From Nocardia sp. alder85J (GTDB lineage: Bacteria; Actinomycetota; Actinomycetes; Mycobacteriales; Mycobacteriaceae): 64,000 nucleotides of DNA. This document shows, in pieces, positions 25,237 to 34,464 of this stretch. Under the pieces are notes generated by a model, which was given only the letters and a program-made list of their open reading frames with translations, was not told where the DNA came from and searched no databases. Made by a program: the position numbers and the translations under genes. Location: assembly GCF_020176955.2 (NCBI RefSeq), contig NZ_JAIUCZ020000001.1, positions 310,001 to 374,000 on the forward strand, written 5' to 3'. Position 1 is the first letter of the stretch. Every line of letters begins with the position of its first letter.

Positions 25237-26625
25237 TCACCGTGCCGGCGTCGTGAGGTCGGGTATGCCGCGGTCGGCGGTGGATTCGTGCCCGGCCCGG
25301 TCCGGTTCCGCGGGGCCTGTGGTCACGGCCGCTGCCGGGATGTCGCCGGGTCCGAGCGGGACCGGCAGGGCGGGCGGAGTGGGCCCCATGCCCGGGGTGA
25401 CGAGGTAGCCGCGGGCGGCCAGGGCCGTCTGCAATCGCCAGGTCCCGGCGCTCTGGGCGGGGTTGTAGCCGGTGAGCTGGGCGATGCGCCGCAGCCGGTA
25501 GTCGAGGGTGTTGGGGTGGATGTGCAGTTGCAGCGCGGTCACCCGGCGCTGACTGTTGTTGGCGAGGTGGGCACGCAGGGTGGTCATCAGTTCGGGGTGG
25601 TCCTCGACCCGGTCGAGGATCGCGGCCACCGCGTCGCGGCCCGGACCCGGTTGGGCCAGTTGATATTCCACGGCCAGGTCTTCCAGCCGGTGCAGGCCCC
25701 GGGCGGCGCCGGCCCGGATGACCGTGTCGAGCAGGTGGTGCGCGTGGTCGGCGGCCGCGGCGATGCCGTCGTGGCCGCTGATCACGACGGCGGCGAGCAA
25801 CGGCAGGCGCGCGGCCTCGTCGAGTGCGGCCAGCAGCGCGTCCAGGTCGTCGCCGGCGGCGGGATCGCACGGGATCAGGATCGTCCCGCCGTGGACACTC
25901 AGCAGCGCCGGGGTGGGTTCGCCGTAGTAGAGGGCCAGCGCGGCGTGGACTCGGCGCAGCCGGGCCACCGCCTCGTCGCGGGCGTCCGGGGTGGATCGCC
26001 GGGATGGGTGCGGAATGTGTACCGCGACAACGGCATAGCGGGACGCCGGCGGGACGGCGTCGGTCTTCTCGGGGGTGTGCTGTTGCCGGCCGAGCAGTGC
26101 CGCGGCGAGGGCCCGGGCGTGCTGCTCGGCCGCCATGGCCTGAAGTTCCCGCAGGTAGGCGGCGGTGAGGGTGGTGGTGATGGTGCGCATCGCCGCGCCG
26201 AGCGCGTGGCCGGTGTGGCGGAGGCGGTCCAGGTCGGCCCGGGTCGCGGAGCGGGGTGTCGCGGCCGCGGCGGCGTGCTCCAGCACGGTGCCGGCGTCGG
26301 CGTATACGGCGTGGAGGAGGGCGTCGAGCGGCACGTTGTCCCGGGCCCACCGGGCGGCCGCCGGGCCGAGCAGTGGAAGCTGCGGGAGGGGCCGGTAGCC
26401 GTCGAGCCCGGCGGCCGCCGGTTCCTGGTTCCGGCCGGCCACGAGCCGGCTCGGCAGTGCGCCGCAGGCCGCCAGGGCTTCGGTCAGCCTGCGCACCGTA
26501 TCGGGGGCGGGGCCGGTGTGATCGCGTTGCGGTGCGGGCACTTTCCCGCGCGCGGGCGGACGGCGCAGCGGAAAGCCGGCACCGCGGGCGGCAGGCGCTG
26601 TCACCTCCGGTTGCGAAATCGTCAT
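25237..26625 (-). CDS. PucR-type transcriptional regulator (C-terminal HTH_30)
   Basis: A 462-residue protein. The C-terminal helix-turn-helix segment LRAHLANNSQRRVTALQLHIHPNTLDYRLRRIAQLTG (about residues 350-390) is the hallmark of PucR/CdaR-like regulators. A GGDEF-like degenerate middle region (SVHGGTILIPCDPAAGDDLDAL) precedes it. The N-terminus is Ala/Arg-rich. After the HTH there is an unusually long Pro/Gly-rich tail. ATG at 26625 with GAGGTGA. Monocistronic; no obvious target gene. Confidence 0.8.
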   Translation of the reverse strand: MTISQPEVTAPAARGAGFPLRRPPARGKVPAPQRDHTGPAPDTVRRLTEALAACGALPSRLVAGRNQEPAAAGLDGYRPLPQLPLLGPAAARWARDNVPLDALLHAVYADAGTVLEHAAAAATPRSATRADLDRLRHTGHALGAAMRTITTTLTAAYLRELQAMAAEQHARALAAALLGRQQHTPEKTDAVPPASRYAVVAVHIPHPSRRSTPDARDEAVARLRRVHAALALYYGEPTPALLSVHGGTILIPCDPAAGDDLDALLAALDEAARLPLLAAVVISGHDGIAAAADHAHHLLDTVIRAGAARGLHRLEDLAVEYQLAQPGPGRDAVAAILDRVEDHPELMTTLRAHLANNSQRRVTALQLHIHPNTLDYRLRRIAQLTGYNPAQSAGTWRLQTALAARGYLVTPGMGPTPPALPVPLGPGDIPAAAVTTGPAEPDRAGHESTADRGIPDLTTPAR

Positions 26626-27019
26626 GGGTCACCTCGAAGTGCGCAAGAAACGGTGGACGGTCCGGCGAGCCGGGCGGGGACGGGCGGCGAGGATGCTCGC
26701 CGGTAGCCGAGTGCTCAGCTGCTCTCGGTCACGGGTGCGCCGGCGACGCGGCGACCGATCGGGGACCAGATTCGGCGGCCGCATCGTCTGTTCATCGCAA
26801 CACTCCCTGAACGCCACCGCGGCGCCGTCGCTGCGGTGTCCCGCCTCGCGGTGGCGGCCGACGAGATGTCCGGGCGTCCTGCGATCCCTCGAACAGTAAC
26901 ACGGTTTCTCTAGGCGTTGAGGCCGTTCGGTCTCACATTTTTCCCGGAATCGGGCGAGGAAAGATCAGGTGGTGCAACGCAATCGGAGACCTGCGGCAAT
27001 ATTGCGAAACCGCATGGTC
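26626..27019. other. 394-base interval without a recognised gene
   Basis: It lies between the regulator start and the TetR stop. I see no frame with both a start signal and a recognisable product; it presumably contains the promoter of the PucR-type gene. Confidence 0.4.
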
Positions 27020-27697
27020 TCAGAGTTTGTCGGAATGTTGCTGCACCGCGGTCCGGTCGCCGGCCGGATCGATGAAGGCCAGGGCGGTCGGGACGAGGAC
27101 CTCGAGCAGATCGGTCAGCGGCGGGCGAGGGTCGGCCAGCAGCCATTCCTGGACGACGCCGTTGCTGGCGCCGATCAGTGCCGCCGCCGCCAACTGCACG
27201 GTGCCGCGCGAGCGGCGGCCGCGACCCGCGACGGGGGCCGCGGCCATCGTCAGCAGGTGGGCCCACATCCGGCGGCGTTCGCGGCGGTGCTGCTCGACCC
27301 GGTCGCTGACGCCGACCGACTCGATCAGCGTCAGTTTCGGCCGATACGGATCGCCGGTGAACGACATCAGATAGGCGGTGAACACCGCCGTGACCGCGGC
27401 GTGCGGATCGGGATTCTCGCCCAGGGCCGCCAGCGCGCGGGTGACCGCGGCGGCAGCCTCGTCCTGGATCCGGTCGTAAGCGGCGATCAGCACATCTTCG
27501 CGGGTCTGGAACACCTCGTAGAACTGGCGTTTCGACAATCCGGCGGCCGCGCAGACATCGGCCAGCGAGCATCGGGAGTAGCCGCGCTCCGCGAACAGGC
27601 GGATCGCGGCGGTCACGAAACGCTGCTCACGCTCGGCGCGCCGATCGGCGACCGACCGGCCACCGTATTGCCTGCCACCGGAAGTCACAGATGTCAC
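27020..27697 (-). CDS. TetR-family transcriptional regulator
   Basis: A 225-residue regulator. The helix-turn-helix (about residues 22-68) reads AIRLFAERGYSRCSLADVCAAAGLSKRQFYEVFQTREDVL, and a helical ligand domain follows with LIGASNGVVQEWL. The GTG at 27697 is my choice; GTG 27685 or an ATG at 27730 are possible because no clear ribosome binding site is present. The next gene on this strand is an alcohol dehydrogenase relic (27753-28030), which may once have been a target or neighbour gene. Confidence 0.85.
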   Translation of the reverse strand: MTSVTSGGRQYGGRSVADRRAEREQRFVTAAIRLFAERGYSRCSLADVCAAAGLSKRQFYEVFQTREDVLIAAYDRIQDEAAAAVTRALAALGENPDPHAAVTAVFTAYLMSFTGDPYRPKLTLIESVGVSDRVEQHRRERRRMWAHLLTMAAAPVAGRGRRSRGTVQLAAAALIGASNGVVQEWLLADPRPPLTDLLEVLVPTALAFIDPAGDRTAVQQHSDKL

Positions 27698-27752
27698 CGG
27701 CCCACCGTAACCGCATCCGGTGGGCCGCACCGCCGTTCACCGACCACGGCGG

Positions 27753-28030
27753 TCAGGCCGCGGGCGATACCGCCAGCCGGCGTCCGGACACCCGGCCCGC
27801 CGCGAGTTCGGCGAGGCCGCCGGGAATGTCGTCGAAGCCGATCGTCCGTACCGCGATGGTCGGCTCGCCGGTGGCGATCATGTTCAGCACCGCCTCGACG
27901 TCGGCGGGGTTGCCCAGGGGAGTGGACCCGGCCAGGGTCGCCCGGCGGGCGACGAGATCGTTCGTGGTGAAGGTGACCTCGGGTGTGCCGAGTCCGACGA
28001 GCACCACCGGGCCGCCGCTGCGCACCGGGT
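27753..28030 (-). pseudogene. Zinc-type alcohol dehydrogenase, C-terminal relic
   Basis: The minus strand reads SGGPVVLVGLGTPEVTFTTNDLVARRATLAGSTPL and then ELAAGRVSGRRLAVSP, the end of the Rossmann domain and C-terminus of an MDR alcohol dehydrogenase. The catalytic domain with its zinc ligands and the nucleotide-binding glycine motif are absent. The frame can be extended upstream to an ATG at 28079, but those residues are unrelated. It is a truncated gene of about 92 codons compared with about 340. Confidence 0.7.
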
Positions 28031-28139
28031 CACGGTACGCCGGTGGGTGTCCCGCCACAGCCCGATCGGCGGATGACATTACTTGTCACGCCTCACCGGA
28101 GTCGGTGTGCGCCAAGATGTTCCGACGACCGCGCGGACG

Positions 28140-28589
28140 TCAGTGCGCGAGTGCGCCGAGCGCCTCGTCGGCGTGGATGTTCATGTTCAGCTCGCTGTGG
28201 ATGGCCGCGACGATGCGCTGATCGGCGCCGATGACGAAGGTGCCGCGCTTGGCCGGGATGCCCGGGATGCGGCGCTTGAGGCCGTAGGCGCGCGCGACGG
28301 TCGAATCGGTGTCGGCGAGCAGCGGGTAGCCGAGGCTGTGGGTGTCGTCGAACCGCTTCTGCTTGTCGACGTCGTCGGCGCTGATGCCCAGGATGGCGGC
28401 GCCGCGCTCGGCGAATTCGCCGACGATGTCACGGAAGTGACAGGCCTCCCGCGTGCATCCGGGACTCAGTGCGGCCGGGTAGAAGAACAGCACCACCGGA
28501 CCCTTGGTCAGTAGCTCGCTCAGCCGAACGGATTCGCCGCGCTGGTCGAGCAACTCGAAGTCGGGTGCCTGGTCGCCCACTTGCAACAT
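28140..28589 (-). CDS. Peroxiredoxin (BCP/AhpE-like)
   Basis: A 149-residue thioredoxin-fold peroxidase. VGDQAPDFELLDQRG opens the fold; the active-site loop FYPAALSPGCTREACHF has the peroxidatic Cys in PGCT with a second Cys five residues on, as in atypical two-Cys bacterioferritin-comigratory proteins. ISADDVDKQKRF and FVIGADQRIV follow. It reduces hydroperoxides in the cytoplasm. ATG at 28589 with AGGAGAA. It is divergent from a TetR gene, with an operator-like inverted repeat between them. Confidence 0.92.
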   Translation of the reverse strand: MLQVGDQAPDFELLDQRGESVRLSELLTKGPVVLFFYPAALSPGCTREACHFRDIVGEFAERGAAILGISADDVDKQKRFDDTHSLGYPLLADTDSTVARAYGLKRRIPGIPAKRGTFVIGADQRIVAAIHSELNMNIHADEALGALAH

Positions 28590-28708
28590 CTCGAATTCTC
28601 CTGTGGTATGGCTGAATTGGTGTCGCACCGGCCACCGGCAGCGGCCGGACCGCTGTGGGTGGCATAGTTGATCTCCCTGCCGATGCCGGATCCGGATCGG
28701 CCCGCATC

Positions 28709-28737
28709 AATTAATGCACTACTATGGTGCATCAATT
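28709..28737. promoter_or_regulatory. Operator-like inverted repeat between peroxiredoxin and TetR genes
   Basis: Arms AATTAATGCAC (28709-28719) and GTGCATCAATT (28727-28737) pair with one mismatch around a 7-base spacer. The 10-mer GCATCAATTA also occurs twice as a direct repeat (28704-28713 and 28729-28738). It is AT-rich against a GC-rich background and lies 15 bases before the TetR start, so autoregulation by that TetR is likely. Confidence 0.7.
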
Positions 28738-28751
28738 ACTCGGAGTTGGCA

Positions 28752-29345
28752 ATGGGAGCATCGACACCACGGCGTGGCCGCCGCCGCGACCCCTCGATCG
28801 ATACCCGCGTACTCCAGGCCGCCGTCGAGGAGCTGGCCGAGCGCGGGATCGCCGGGTTCGCCACCAACAGCGTCGCCGCGCGGGCGGGCATCGACAAGCG
28901 CGGCATCTACACCCGCTGGCCCGATCGCGACCAACTCGTCGTCGACGCCCTCGGCACGCTGGCCGCCGGTCTGATCGTGCCCGGCACCGGCACGCTGCGC
29001 ACGGATCTGCGTGCCCTCATGCCCGCCGTGGCCGCGGTGTTCACCAGCCCCCGGATCGAGATCCTGCAACGGTGTATGCAGGAGGCCCAGGACTATCCGG
29101 CCATCTACGCCGCGTTCCGCCGCGACTCGATCGATCGGTGCATGGCCGTCGTCGAGGAGGTCTTCCGGGCCGCGCAGCGTCGCGGCGAGATCGCCGCCAC
29201 GCTCGATCCGGCACTGGCCGCCGAGGCCTTCACCGGCATGATCCTCGCCCGCGCCGGATTCACCGGACCGGCCGCCGTCCTCGACCCCCGGGCGCAGGAG
29301 GCCGTCATCGAATTCATGGTCGGCGCCTTCGGTTCCGGCGTCTGA
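28752..29345 (+). CDS. TetR-family transcriptional regulator
   Basis: A 197-residue regulator. The HTH region (about residues 14-60) reads VLQAAVEELAERGIAGFATNSVAARAGIDKRGIYTRWPDRDQLV; the C-terminal domain follows TetR_C patterns (LQRCMQEAQDYPAIYAAFRRDSIDRC). ATG at 28752 with GGAG ten bases upstream. It is divergent from the peroxiredoxin gene and probably controls it and itself through the inverted repeat at 28709. Confidence 0.88.
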   Translation: MGASTPRRGRRRDPSIDTRVLQAAVEELAERGIAGFATNSVAARAGIDKRGIYTRWPDRDQLVVDALGTLAAGLIVPGTGTLRTDLRALMPAVAAVFTSPRIEILQRCMQEAQDYPAIYAAFRRDSIDRCMAVVEEVFRAAQRRGEIAATLDPALAAEAFTGMILARAGFTGPAAVLDPRAQEAVIEFMVGAFGSGV

Positions 29346-29380
29346 AGCCGAGCGCGCCCCGCCCCGCTACGCTGTGCGCC

Positions 29381-30187
29381 GTGCGAGATTTCGGGGCGGG
29401 CTTCACCTACCTGCTGAACGGTCAGCGGTGGATGGCCCGGCATGCCCGCGACTACCGATTCGGCCTGCTGCCCGGCGTTTTCACCCTGCTGCTGTATCTG
29501 GCCACCCTGGCCGCCCTCATCACCTGGGGCTACGACCTGTCCACGGCCCTGACGACCTTCGCCGGCCACTGGCCCAGCCCGTGGCCGGGCCTGATCCGCG
29601 GGTTGCTCACGGTCCTGATCTTCGTCCTGTTCCTGTCCCTGGCCGTGGCCTGCTTCACCGCGGTGACCCTGCTGCTCGGCCAGCCCGTCTACGAAACGCT
29701 GTCGGCGCGGGTGGACCGCTCGGTCGCGCCGGACGGCACCGCCCCCGAATCCGATCTGCCGCTGTGGCGGCAACTGTGGATCTCCGCCCGCGACAGCCTG
29801 CGAATCCTGGTCCGCACCGCCCTGTGGGGCATCCTGCTGTTCGCCCTGGGCTTCCTGCCGGTGGTCGGTCAGACCGTCGTTCCCGTGGCCGCAATCCTGG
29901 TCACCGGATTCTTCCTGACCGAGGAACTGACCGCGATCGCCCTGCAACGCCGCTCGATCGCCCTCCGAGACCGACTGACCCTCCTGCGTTCCCGCAAAGC
30001 CCTGGTCTGGGGCTTCGGCGCCCCCCTGGCCGCCGCCTTCCTCATCCCGTTCGTCGCCGTCCTCCTCATGCCGGGCGCGGTCGCCGGCGCCACCCTCCTG
30101 GCCCGAGATCTACTCGCCGAGGACGATATTCGCGAGGCCGCCGACGGACGGGCTGCCGCGGATCCGGCTGGGGAACCGACGGCTTAG
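29381..30187 (+). CDS. EI24/CysZ-like membrane protein
   Basis: A 268-residue membrane protein with about five hydrophobic segments: FTLLLYLATLAALITWGY, LLTVLIFVLFLSLAVACFTAV, ILLFALGFLPVVGQTVVPVAAILVTGFFL and a C-terminal pair. GFTYLLNGQRWMARHARDY at the N-terminus and the FLPVVGQTVVPV loop fit the EI24 domain family, which includes the sulfate-related CysZ. Its substrate here is unknown. The GTG start at 29381 lacks a good ribosome binding site and lies 35 bases after the TetR stop. The kinase gene follows after six bases. Confidence 0.75.
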   Translation: MRDFGAGFTYLLNGQRWMARHARDYRFGLLPGVFTLLLYLATLAALITWGYDLSTALTTFAGHWPSPWPGLIRGLLTVLIFVLFLSLAVACFTAVTLLLGQPVYETLSARVDRSVAPDGTAPESDLPLWRQLWISARDSLRILVRTALWGILLFALGFLPVVGQTVVPVAAILVTGFFLTEELTAIALQRRSIALRDRLTLLRSRKALVWGFGAPLAAAFLIPFVAVLLMPGAVAGATLLARDLLAEDDIREAADGRAAADPAGEPTA

Positions 30188-30193
30188 GGTGGG

Positions 30194-31045
30194 GTGGTGT
30201 TGGTGCAGCCGGGGGATCGGTTCGGCGGGTTCGTTGTTCGGGCGTTACTGGGGGCCGGGGGTAGTGGTGAGGTGTATCTCGCCGAGGAGGTGGCGCGGGG
30301 GCGGGTGGTGTCGCTGAAGGTGCTCGGGGCGGAGGAGAGTGGGTCGGCGGCGGGGCGGGCCCGGTTCCTGCACGAGTTCGAGATCGCTGCGGGACTGGAT
30401 CATCCGGATATCGTGCGGGTGTGGGGGCATGGGGAAGTCGCGGGGCGGCTGTGGCTGGCGGCGGAGTATGTGGAGGGGGTGGCGGCTTCGGCACTGGCTC
30501 CCGCGTTGCACGACAGCCGGGATTTGGCGGTGGTGCTGAAGGTGCTCGCCGATATCGCCGATGCGCTGGACTATCTGCACGGGCGGGGTGTGCTGCACCT
30601 GGATGTCAAACCGGCGAATATGCTTGTGCACCAGACAGATCCGGCGTCGGTGAAGTTGACGGACTTCGGGTCGGCGCGGCGGTTCGACGAGCCGTCGGGG
30701 GTGCGGGACGGGTTCGTCGTCGCCTCGGTTCCGTACGCGGCGCCGGAATTGTTGCGCGGTGGGCGGCTGGGGCCGGCGACCGATCAGTACGCGCTGGCGT
30801 GCTCGGCGGTGGAGCTGCTCTCCGGGCGACCGCCGTTTCCGGGGTCGAGCCGGTACGCGATCGCGCGGGCCCAGGTGTCCGCCGAGCCGCCGGACGTGTC
30901 GCGGCGGCAGCATTGGATTCCGCATGCGGTCGCCTCCATTCTGGACAAATCGCTCGCGAAGGATTCGCGGGCCCGGTACGGGTCCTGTGCGGAACCGATT
31001 CGGTTGATCGGCCACGCATTACGCGATATCGATCCGTCCGGATAA
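30194..31045 (+). CDS. Soluble Ser/Thr protein kinase
   Basis: A 283-residue kinase domain with no transmembrane or sensor region. The glycine-rich loop is GAGGSGEVY (about residue 20), the catalytic Lys is in VVSLKVLG, the catalytic loop is HLDVKPANML (no Arg before Asp, so a non-RD type), DFGSA is the metal site and APEL the substrate-binding segment. Alternative GTG and TTG starts lie within nine bases. The downstream DUF1266 protein could be a partner. Confidence 0.88.
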   Translation: MVLVQPGDRFGGFVVRALLGAGGSGEVYLAEEVARGRVVSLKVLGAEESGSAAGRARFLHEFEIAAGLDHPDIVRVWGHGEVAGRLWLAAEYVEGVAASALAPALHDSRDLAVVLKVLADIADALDYLHGRGVLHLDVKPANMLVHQTDPASVKLTDFGSARRFDEPSGVRDGFVVASVPYAAPELLRGGRLGPATDQYALACSAVELLSGRPPFPGSSRYAIARAQVSAEPPDVSRRQHWIPHAVASILDKSLAKDSRARYGSCAEPIRLIGHALRDIDPSG

Positions 31046-31147
31046 GGGTGGTCCGGGAGGCCGGGCTGTGTGCCGGTGGGGGGCGGACCGGCCGTTAGAA
31101 TTGGCCCGCAGGATTCGGTGTCCGCGGGTGCGAGGGGGGTAGGGCTG

Positions 31148-32002
31148 GTGGTCGAGGTGGGACCGGGCGGCGCTGTGCGGATCACCGGATTTCCGATGTC
31201 CGAGGTGAGTTCGAGGCGCGACCTGTGGTCCGGCGCCGACATCTCCGACGACCGGATCCGGGCGCTGGCCCTCGGTGCGTACTACTGCCGCAGTTGGCGG
31301 GCCTACAACGACACGGTCGCCTTCGCGCCGGACCTGCCCGGCAGCTCGGAGACCCGGCGCGAGGCGACCATCGAGGCCCTGCACGAGGCCTGGGGCGTCG
31401 ACAACGCCGAGGACGCCCGCGACACCATCCGGCGGCTGCTCGCGGGTATGCACGCGCCGCTGTTCACGCTGATCCATCCGCTGGCGGTGACCGCGGCGGG
31501 GGAGTCCTACATTCCCGGCCGGCCCGGACTGGCCGCGGGGCATCGGGAATTCCTCCAGATCCTGTCCCAGTTCCGGGGCTACGAGGGTGCGGCCGGACTC
31601 GACCGGGACTACGACGCGTGGTTGCAGGCCCTCAAACTCGGCATCGTCGAGGGTTTGCCGCAGCCGCTGAACACCGATGCCACCGCGTGGGATCTGGCCC
31701 GGGTGGTGTTCATCGCCCGCTCCGCGCACACCGCGGGCTATCTCGCCGAGGACGAAGCGTGGGAACATATGCTCACCGGACTCGCCATCGCGCAGGAGCA
31801 CTACCGCAATTGGCGGCAGTTCGTCTCGGGCTTCCTGACCGGAGCGATCTTCTGGGCGGCGACCCGGGATCTGGCCGCCGCGCGGGAACAGGTGGGTGAG
31901 CGCCGGGACATGATGCTCGGCTTGTACACCCGGCCGTCGAGCCCGTGGCGACGGGTCGCGCTGCATCCGGGCACTCCGATCTTCGGAGCGTCCGAGCCGT
32001 AG
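31148..32002 (+). CDS. DUF1266 domain-containing protein
   Basis: A 284-residue protein. The C-terminal half carries the DUF1266 signature AWDLARVVFIARSAHTAGYL, EDEAWEHMLTGLAIAQEHYRNWRQFVSGFLTGAIFWA. The function of this domain is unknown; the conserved Trp, Asp and His residues suggest a binding or catalytic pocket. I chose the GTG at 31148 after GAGGGGGG rather than ATG 31196. It converges with the PH-like gene with stops adjacent (32002/32003). Confidence 0.75.
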   Translation: MVEVGPGGAVRITGFPMSEVSSRRDLWSGADISDDRIRALALGAYYCRSWRAYNDTVAFAPDLPGSSETRREATIEALHEAWGVDNAEDARDTIRRLLAGMHAPLFTLIHPLAVTAAGESYIPGRPGLAAGHREFLQILSQFRGYEGAAGLDRDYDAWLQALKLGIVEGLPQPLNTDATAWDLARVVFIARSAHTAGYLAEDEAWEHMLTGLAIAQEHYRNWRQFVSGFLTGAIFWAATRDLAAAREQVGERRDMMLGLYTRPSSPWRRVALHPGTPIFGASEP

Positions 32003-32890
32003 TCAGCTCGTCGTGGCCAGCAGGATGCCGGCGGCCTGGCGCTGGAACGGCTCGTCCTCGACCATGCCGAGGCGGCGGTGTTCCACCAGCAGTTGCCATT
32101 CGGCGAACAGATCCGCCGAGGACGGCCGCGCCGCGACGACCGATCCGTCGACGTGCTGGACCTCGCAGGCCAGCCGCAGCGCCTCGGCGAACCGCGCGAA
32201 ATCCATTGGTACCCAGTCGATGAACTCGAGGACGGTGGAGTGGGCCCGGACCCGCAGGGTCGCCACCACACCGGGCGCTGGCGGATCCACCACCTCCGCG
32301 CGGTCCAGCGCCGCGACCGGCAGTTCGTGAACCGTTGCGGCGCTGACGAACAGCAACCGCACGGTGGTGATCGCGATCAGGCCCGGCATACCGGCATAGC
32401 CGGCCTGCGCCAGCTCCAGCACGTACTCGTCCGGCCGCGCGATGGTCTGCACGGCGGTGATCTCGCGCAGCGTATGGGCCGTGGAACGCATGCGCTGCGC
32501 GGCCCAGGTGACGTCCCGCCGCATCGGGCCGTGCGGTGAGGGCTCCAGCGGCGGTGGCGTGAAATCCGGCCGCGACGGCGAGAAGCGCTGGGCGTCCAGC
32601 AGTTCCCGCTCGACGGCCCGCACTAGTTCGGCGGCCTGCTCCCGCACCTCCGGCTCCAGGAACAGTGGCACCGGATGATGCTCGGTGGCAACCCCGTTCA
32701 CCACGAACTCCGGCGACCGGAAGAACAACAGCACCGCGATGCGCCCGTCGTCGGTGGTGGCGAGCCGGGCCCGGCGCAACTCGGAGACGGGCACATCGAG
32801 CGCCGTATCGTCGTCGGCCTGCAACGGCTGGGTGACCAGCCGCCCCGCCCCGAACCGGATGATGTTCCGCCGCCCCCACACCTCGAGCAT
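32003..32890 (-). CDS. PH-like domain protein with SHOCT-like C-terminal helix
   Basis: A 295-residue soluble protein of no assigned function. The N-terminal half begins MLEVWGRRNIIRFG and forms a beta-rich region. Residues 150-240 resemble bacterial PH domains (GLIAITTVRLLFVSAATVHELPVAALDRAEV). The C-terminal ADLFAEWQLLVEHRRLGMVEDEPFQRQAAGILL resembles the SHOCT oligomerisation helix pair. ATG at 32890; a GTG at 32914 is an alternative. Confidence 0.55.
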   Translation of the reverse strand: MLEVWGRRNIIRFGAGRLVTQPLQADDDTALDVPVSELRRARLATTDDGRIAVLLFFRSPEFVVNGVATEHHPVPLFLEPEVREQAAELVRAVERELLDAQRFSPSRPDFTPPPLEPSPHGPMRRDVTWAAQRMRSTAHTLREITAVQTIARPDEYVLELAQAGYAGMPGLIAITTVRLLFVSAATVHELPVAALDRAEVVDPPAPGVVATLRVRAHSTVLEFIDWVPMDFARFAEALRLACEVQHVDGSVVAARPSSADLFAEWQLLVEHRRLGMVEDEPFQRQAAGILLATTS

Positions 32891-33185
32891 GATCCAGCCC
32901 CCCTGCCCGGCCACTCGGCCGCGTCGAACAGCAGCCTACCCATCGGCCCGCTCGATGCGGGCCGCCTCCTTGTATTCGGTGTGGTTGTACGGCGTGTGCG
33001 AAATCGGGAGCGGCGGAGAAGATGGTGGACCCGACCTTGTGGGATTCGATCCGGCCACGGTAGGGCTCCGGGAGGAAATCCAGGATGCGGCCCGGCCGCG
33101 TAGTCGCTGGTCCGTCCGAACAGAAGCGCAACGGTTCGCGGGTGATTCGCGAAATACTCGTAGCACCGAGGGAAGAGGGAATCCC

Positions 33186-33806
33186 ATGAAGCGGATCGCC
33201 GGAGTATCGATCGCGGCTGTGGCGCTGGCATTGCTGACGGCGTGTCAGGACGAGACGAGTGTGCCGAAGTCGGCGGGGTCGGCGTCGGCGACGACCGTGG
33301 CGGCGAGCGCGGCGCCGACGAGTGCCGTCGTGCGGACGCCGGGTTCGACACCGGCCCGGGCCGGTGCGCCCGCCACCGCGGGCAACGGGAAATGTGTGGA
33401 TCTGACATCACCGGTGGTGACCGCCGCGCTGGGCAAGATCGGCGAGAGTGTCGGCGGGCGCGGGTTTCTCGCGTCCAGCGGGACCGACGCGCCTGTCGGT
33501 TCGTGTCCGGCGCTGCTGTGGGTGCTGGCCGATACGGAGGGCGGGACGGCCAGTTCGCCGTGGCACGTCCTGCTGTTCGATCACGCGGGATTCCTGGGGA
33601 CCGCGACCAAGCACTGGACGGCCTATACGCAGGTGGTCGGGTCGTCTGATCGCAGTGTCCGGGTCCAGTACCGATGGCTGGGGGCCAGCGACCCCAGTTG
33701 CTGTCCGACGGGTGGTCCGGTGGTCGTGACGCTCACCCTGGGGGCGGACGGTCATACGATCACCCCGGACCGGGACTTTCCGCCCGAGGTCCTCGATCCG
33801 AAGTAG
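33186..33806 (+). CDS. LppP/LprE family lipoprotein
   Basis: A 206-residue exported lipoprotein: MKRIAGVSIAAVALALLTAC gives the lipobox with Cys20, and a Ser/Thr/Ala-rich linker follows to about residue 60. The mature domain (KCVDLTSPVVTAALGKIG, WHVLLFDHAGFLGTAT, VQYRWLGASDPSCCPTG) matches the LppP/LprE family of mycobacterial and nocardial envelope proteins of unknown function; the Cys pair is conserved. ATG with GAGGGA upstream. Monocistronic. Confidence 0.85.
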   Translation: MKRIAGVSIAAVALALLTACQDETSVPKSAGSASATTVAASAAPTSAVVRTPGSTPARAGAPATAGNGKCVDLTSPVVTAALGKIGESVGGRGFLASSGTDAPVGSCPALLWVLADTEGGTASSPWHVLLFDHAGFLGTATKHWTAYTQVVGSSDRSVRVQYRWLGASDPSCCPTGGPVVVTLTLGADGHTITPDRDFPPEVLDPK

Positions 33807-33824
33807 CGCCGCGCCGGTATCGGG

Positions 33825-34304
33825 TCAGCGGGTGCGGCGGTGCCGGAGGACGACGGCGCCGATGATGAGCGCGTCGAGGACGATGATGAGGACCGACCAG
33901 GCCGGATCGTAGATCCGCCACGACAGATTCGCGGCGATGGCCACCACGGCCACGACGATCGCCGTCGCGTGTGCCCAGGTGCGGCCGGTGCACAGGGCCG
34001 CGGCCGCCGCGACCAGCAGCGCGCCGAGGAGGATGTGCGCGATCCCCCAGCCGGTGGTGTCCCACTGACCGGTGGTGGTGATCGCGGAGATGCCCTCGAG
34101 GGTCTGTGCCACACCGATGATGCCCAGCAGGGTCACCGCGGCGATCGTGGCGGCGGCCGCCTGGAAGTCGGACCGGATGCGTTCGGAGACAGTCGGATCG
34201 GCGGGTGCCAGGACGTCGGCGTCGAGTTCGGCGGGGAGTCCGGCGTCGGGCGTGGTGGGATGGACCGGTGTGGGGATGAGCGAACCGGCGATGCTGTCCG
34301 GCAT
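33825..34304 (-). CDS. DUF7144-type four-span membrane protein
   Basis: A 159-residue membrane protein. A 40-residue Pro/Ala/Asp-rich N-terminus precedes four spans: AATIAAVTLLGIIGVAQTLEG, GIAHILLGALLVAAAAALC, ATAIVVAVVAIAANLSW and WSVLIIVLDALIIGAVVL. The WGIAHILLG and RIYDPAWSV elements are typical of this actinobacterial family. AGGAGG precedes the ATG at 34304. It is divergent from the truncated decarboxylase-like gene. Confidence 0.75.
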   Translation of the reverse strand: MPDSIAGSLIPTPVHPTTPDAGLPAELDADVLAPADPTVSERIRSDFQAAAATIAAVTLLGIIGVAQTLEGISAITTTGQWDTTGWGIAHILLGALLVAAAAALCTGRTWAHATAIVVAVVAIAANLSWRIYDPAWSVLIIVLDALIIGAVVLRHRRTR

Positions 34305-34464
34305 GGAAGCCTCCTGGGTGTGGGCTGCGAGTAGTGACGAACTACCCGTCCTGCGCGGCCCGACACGGCTTCCGCCCCTCGGGGAATTCCGCGGTCCCCG
34401 AATTGATCTCGCTCATCGGATACTCGGTCACGGAGAGCGACCTGTGGCGAGAAGGAGTCCCGTG

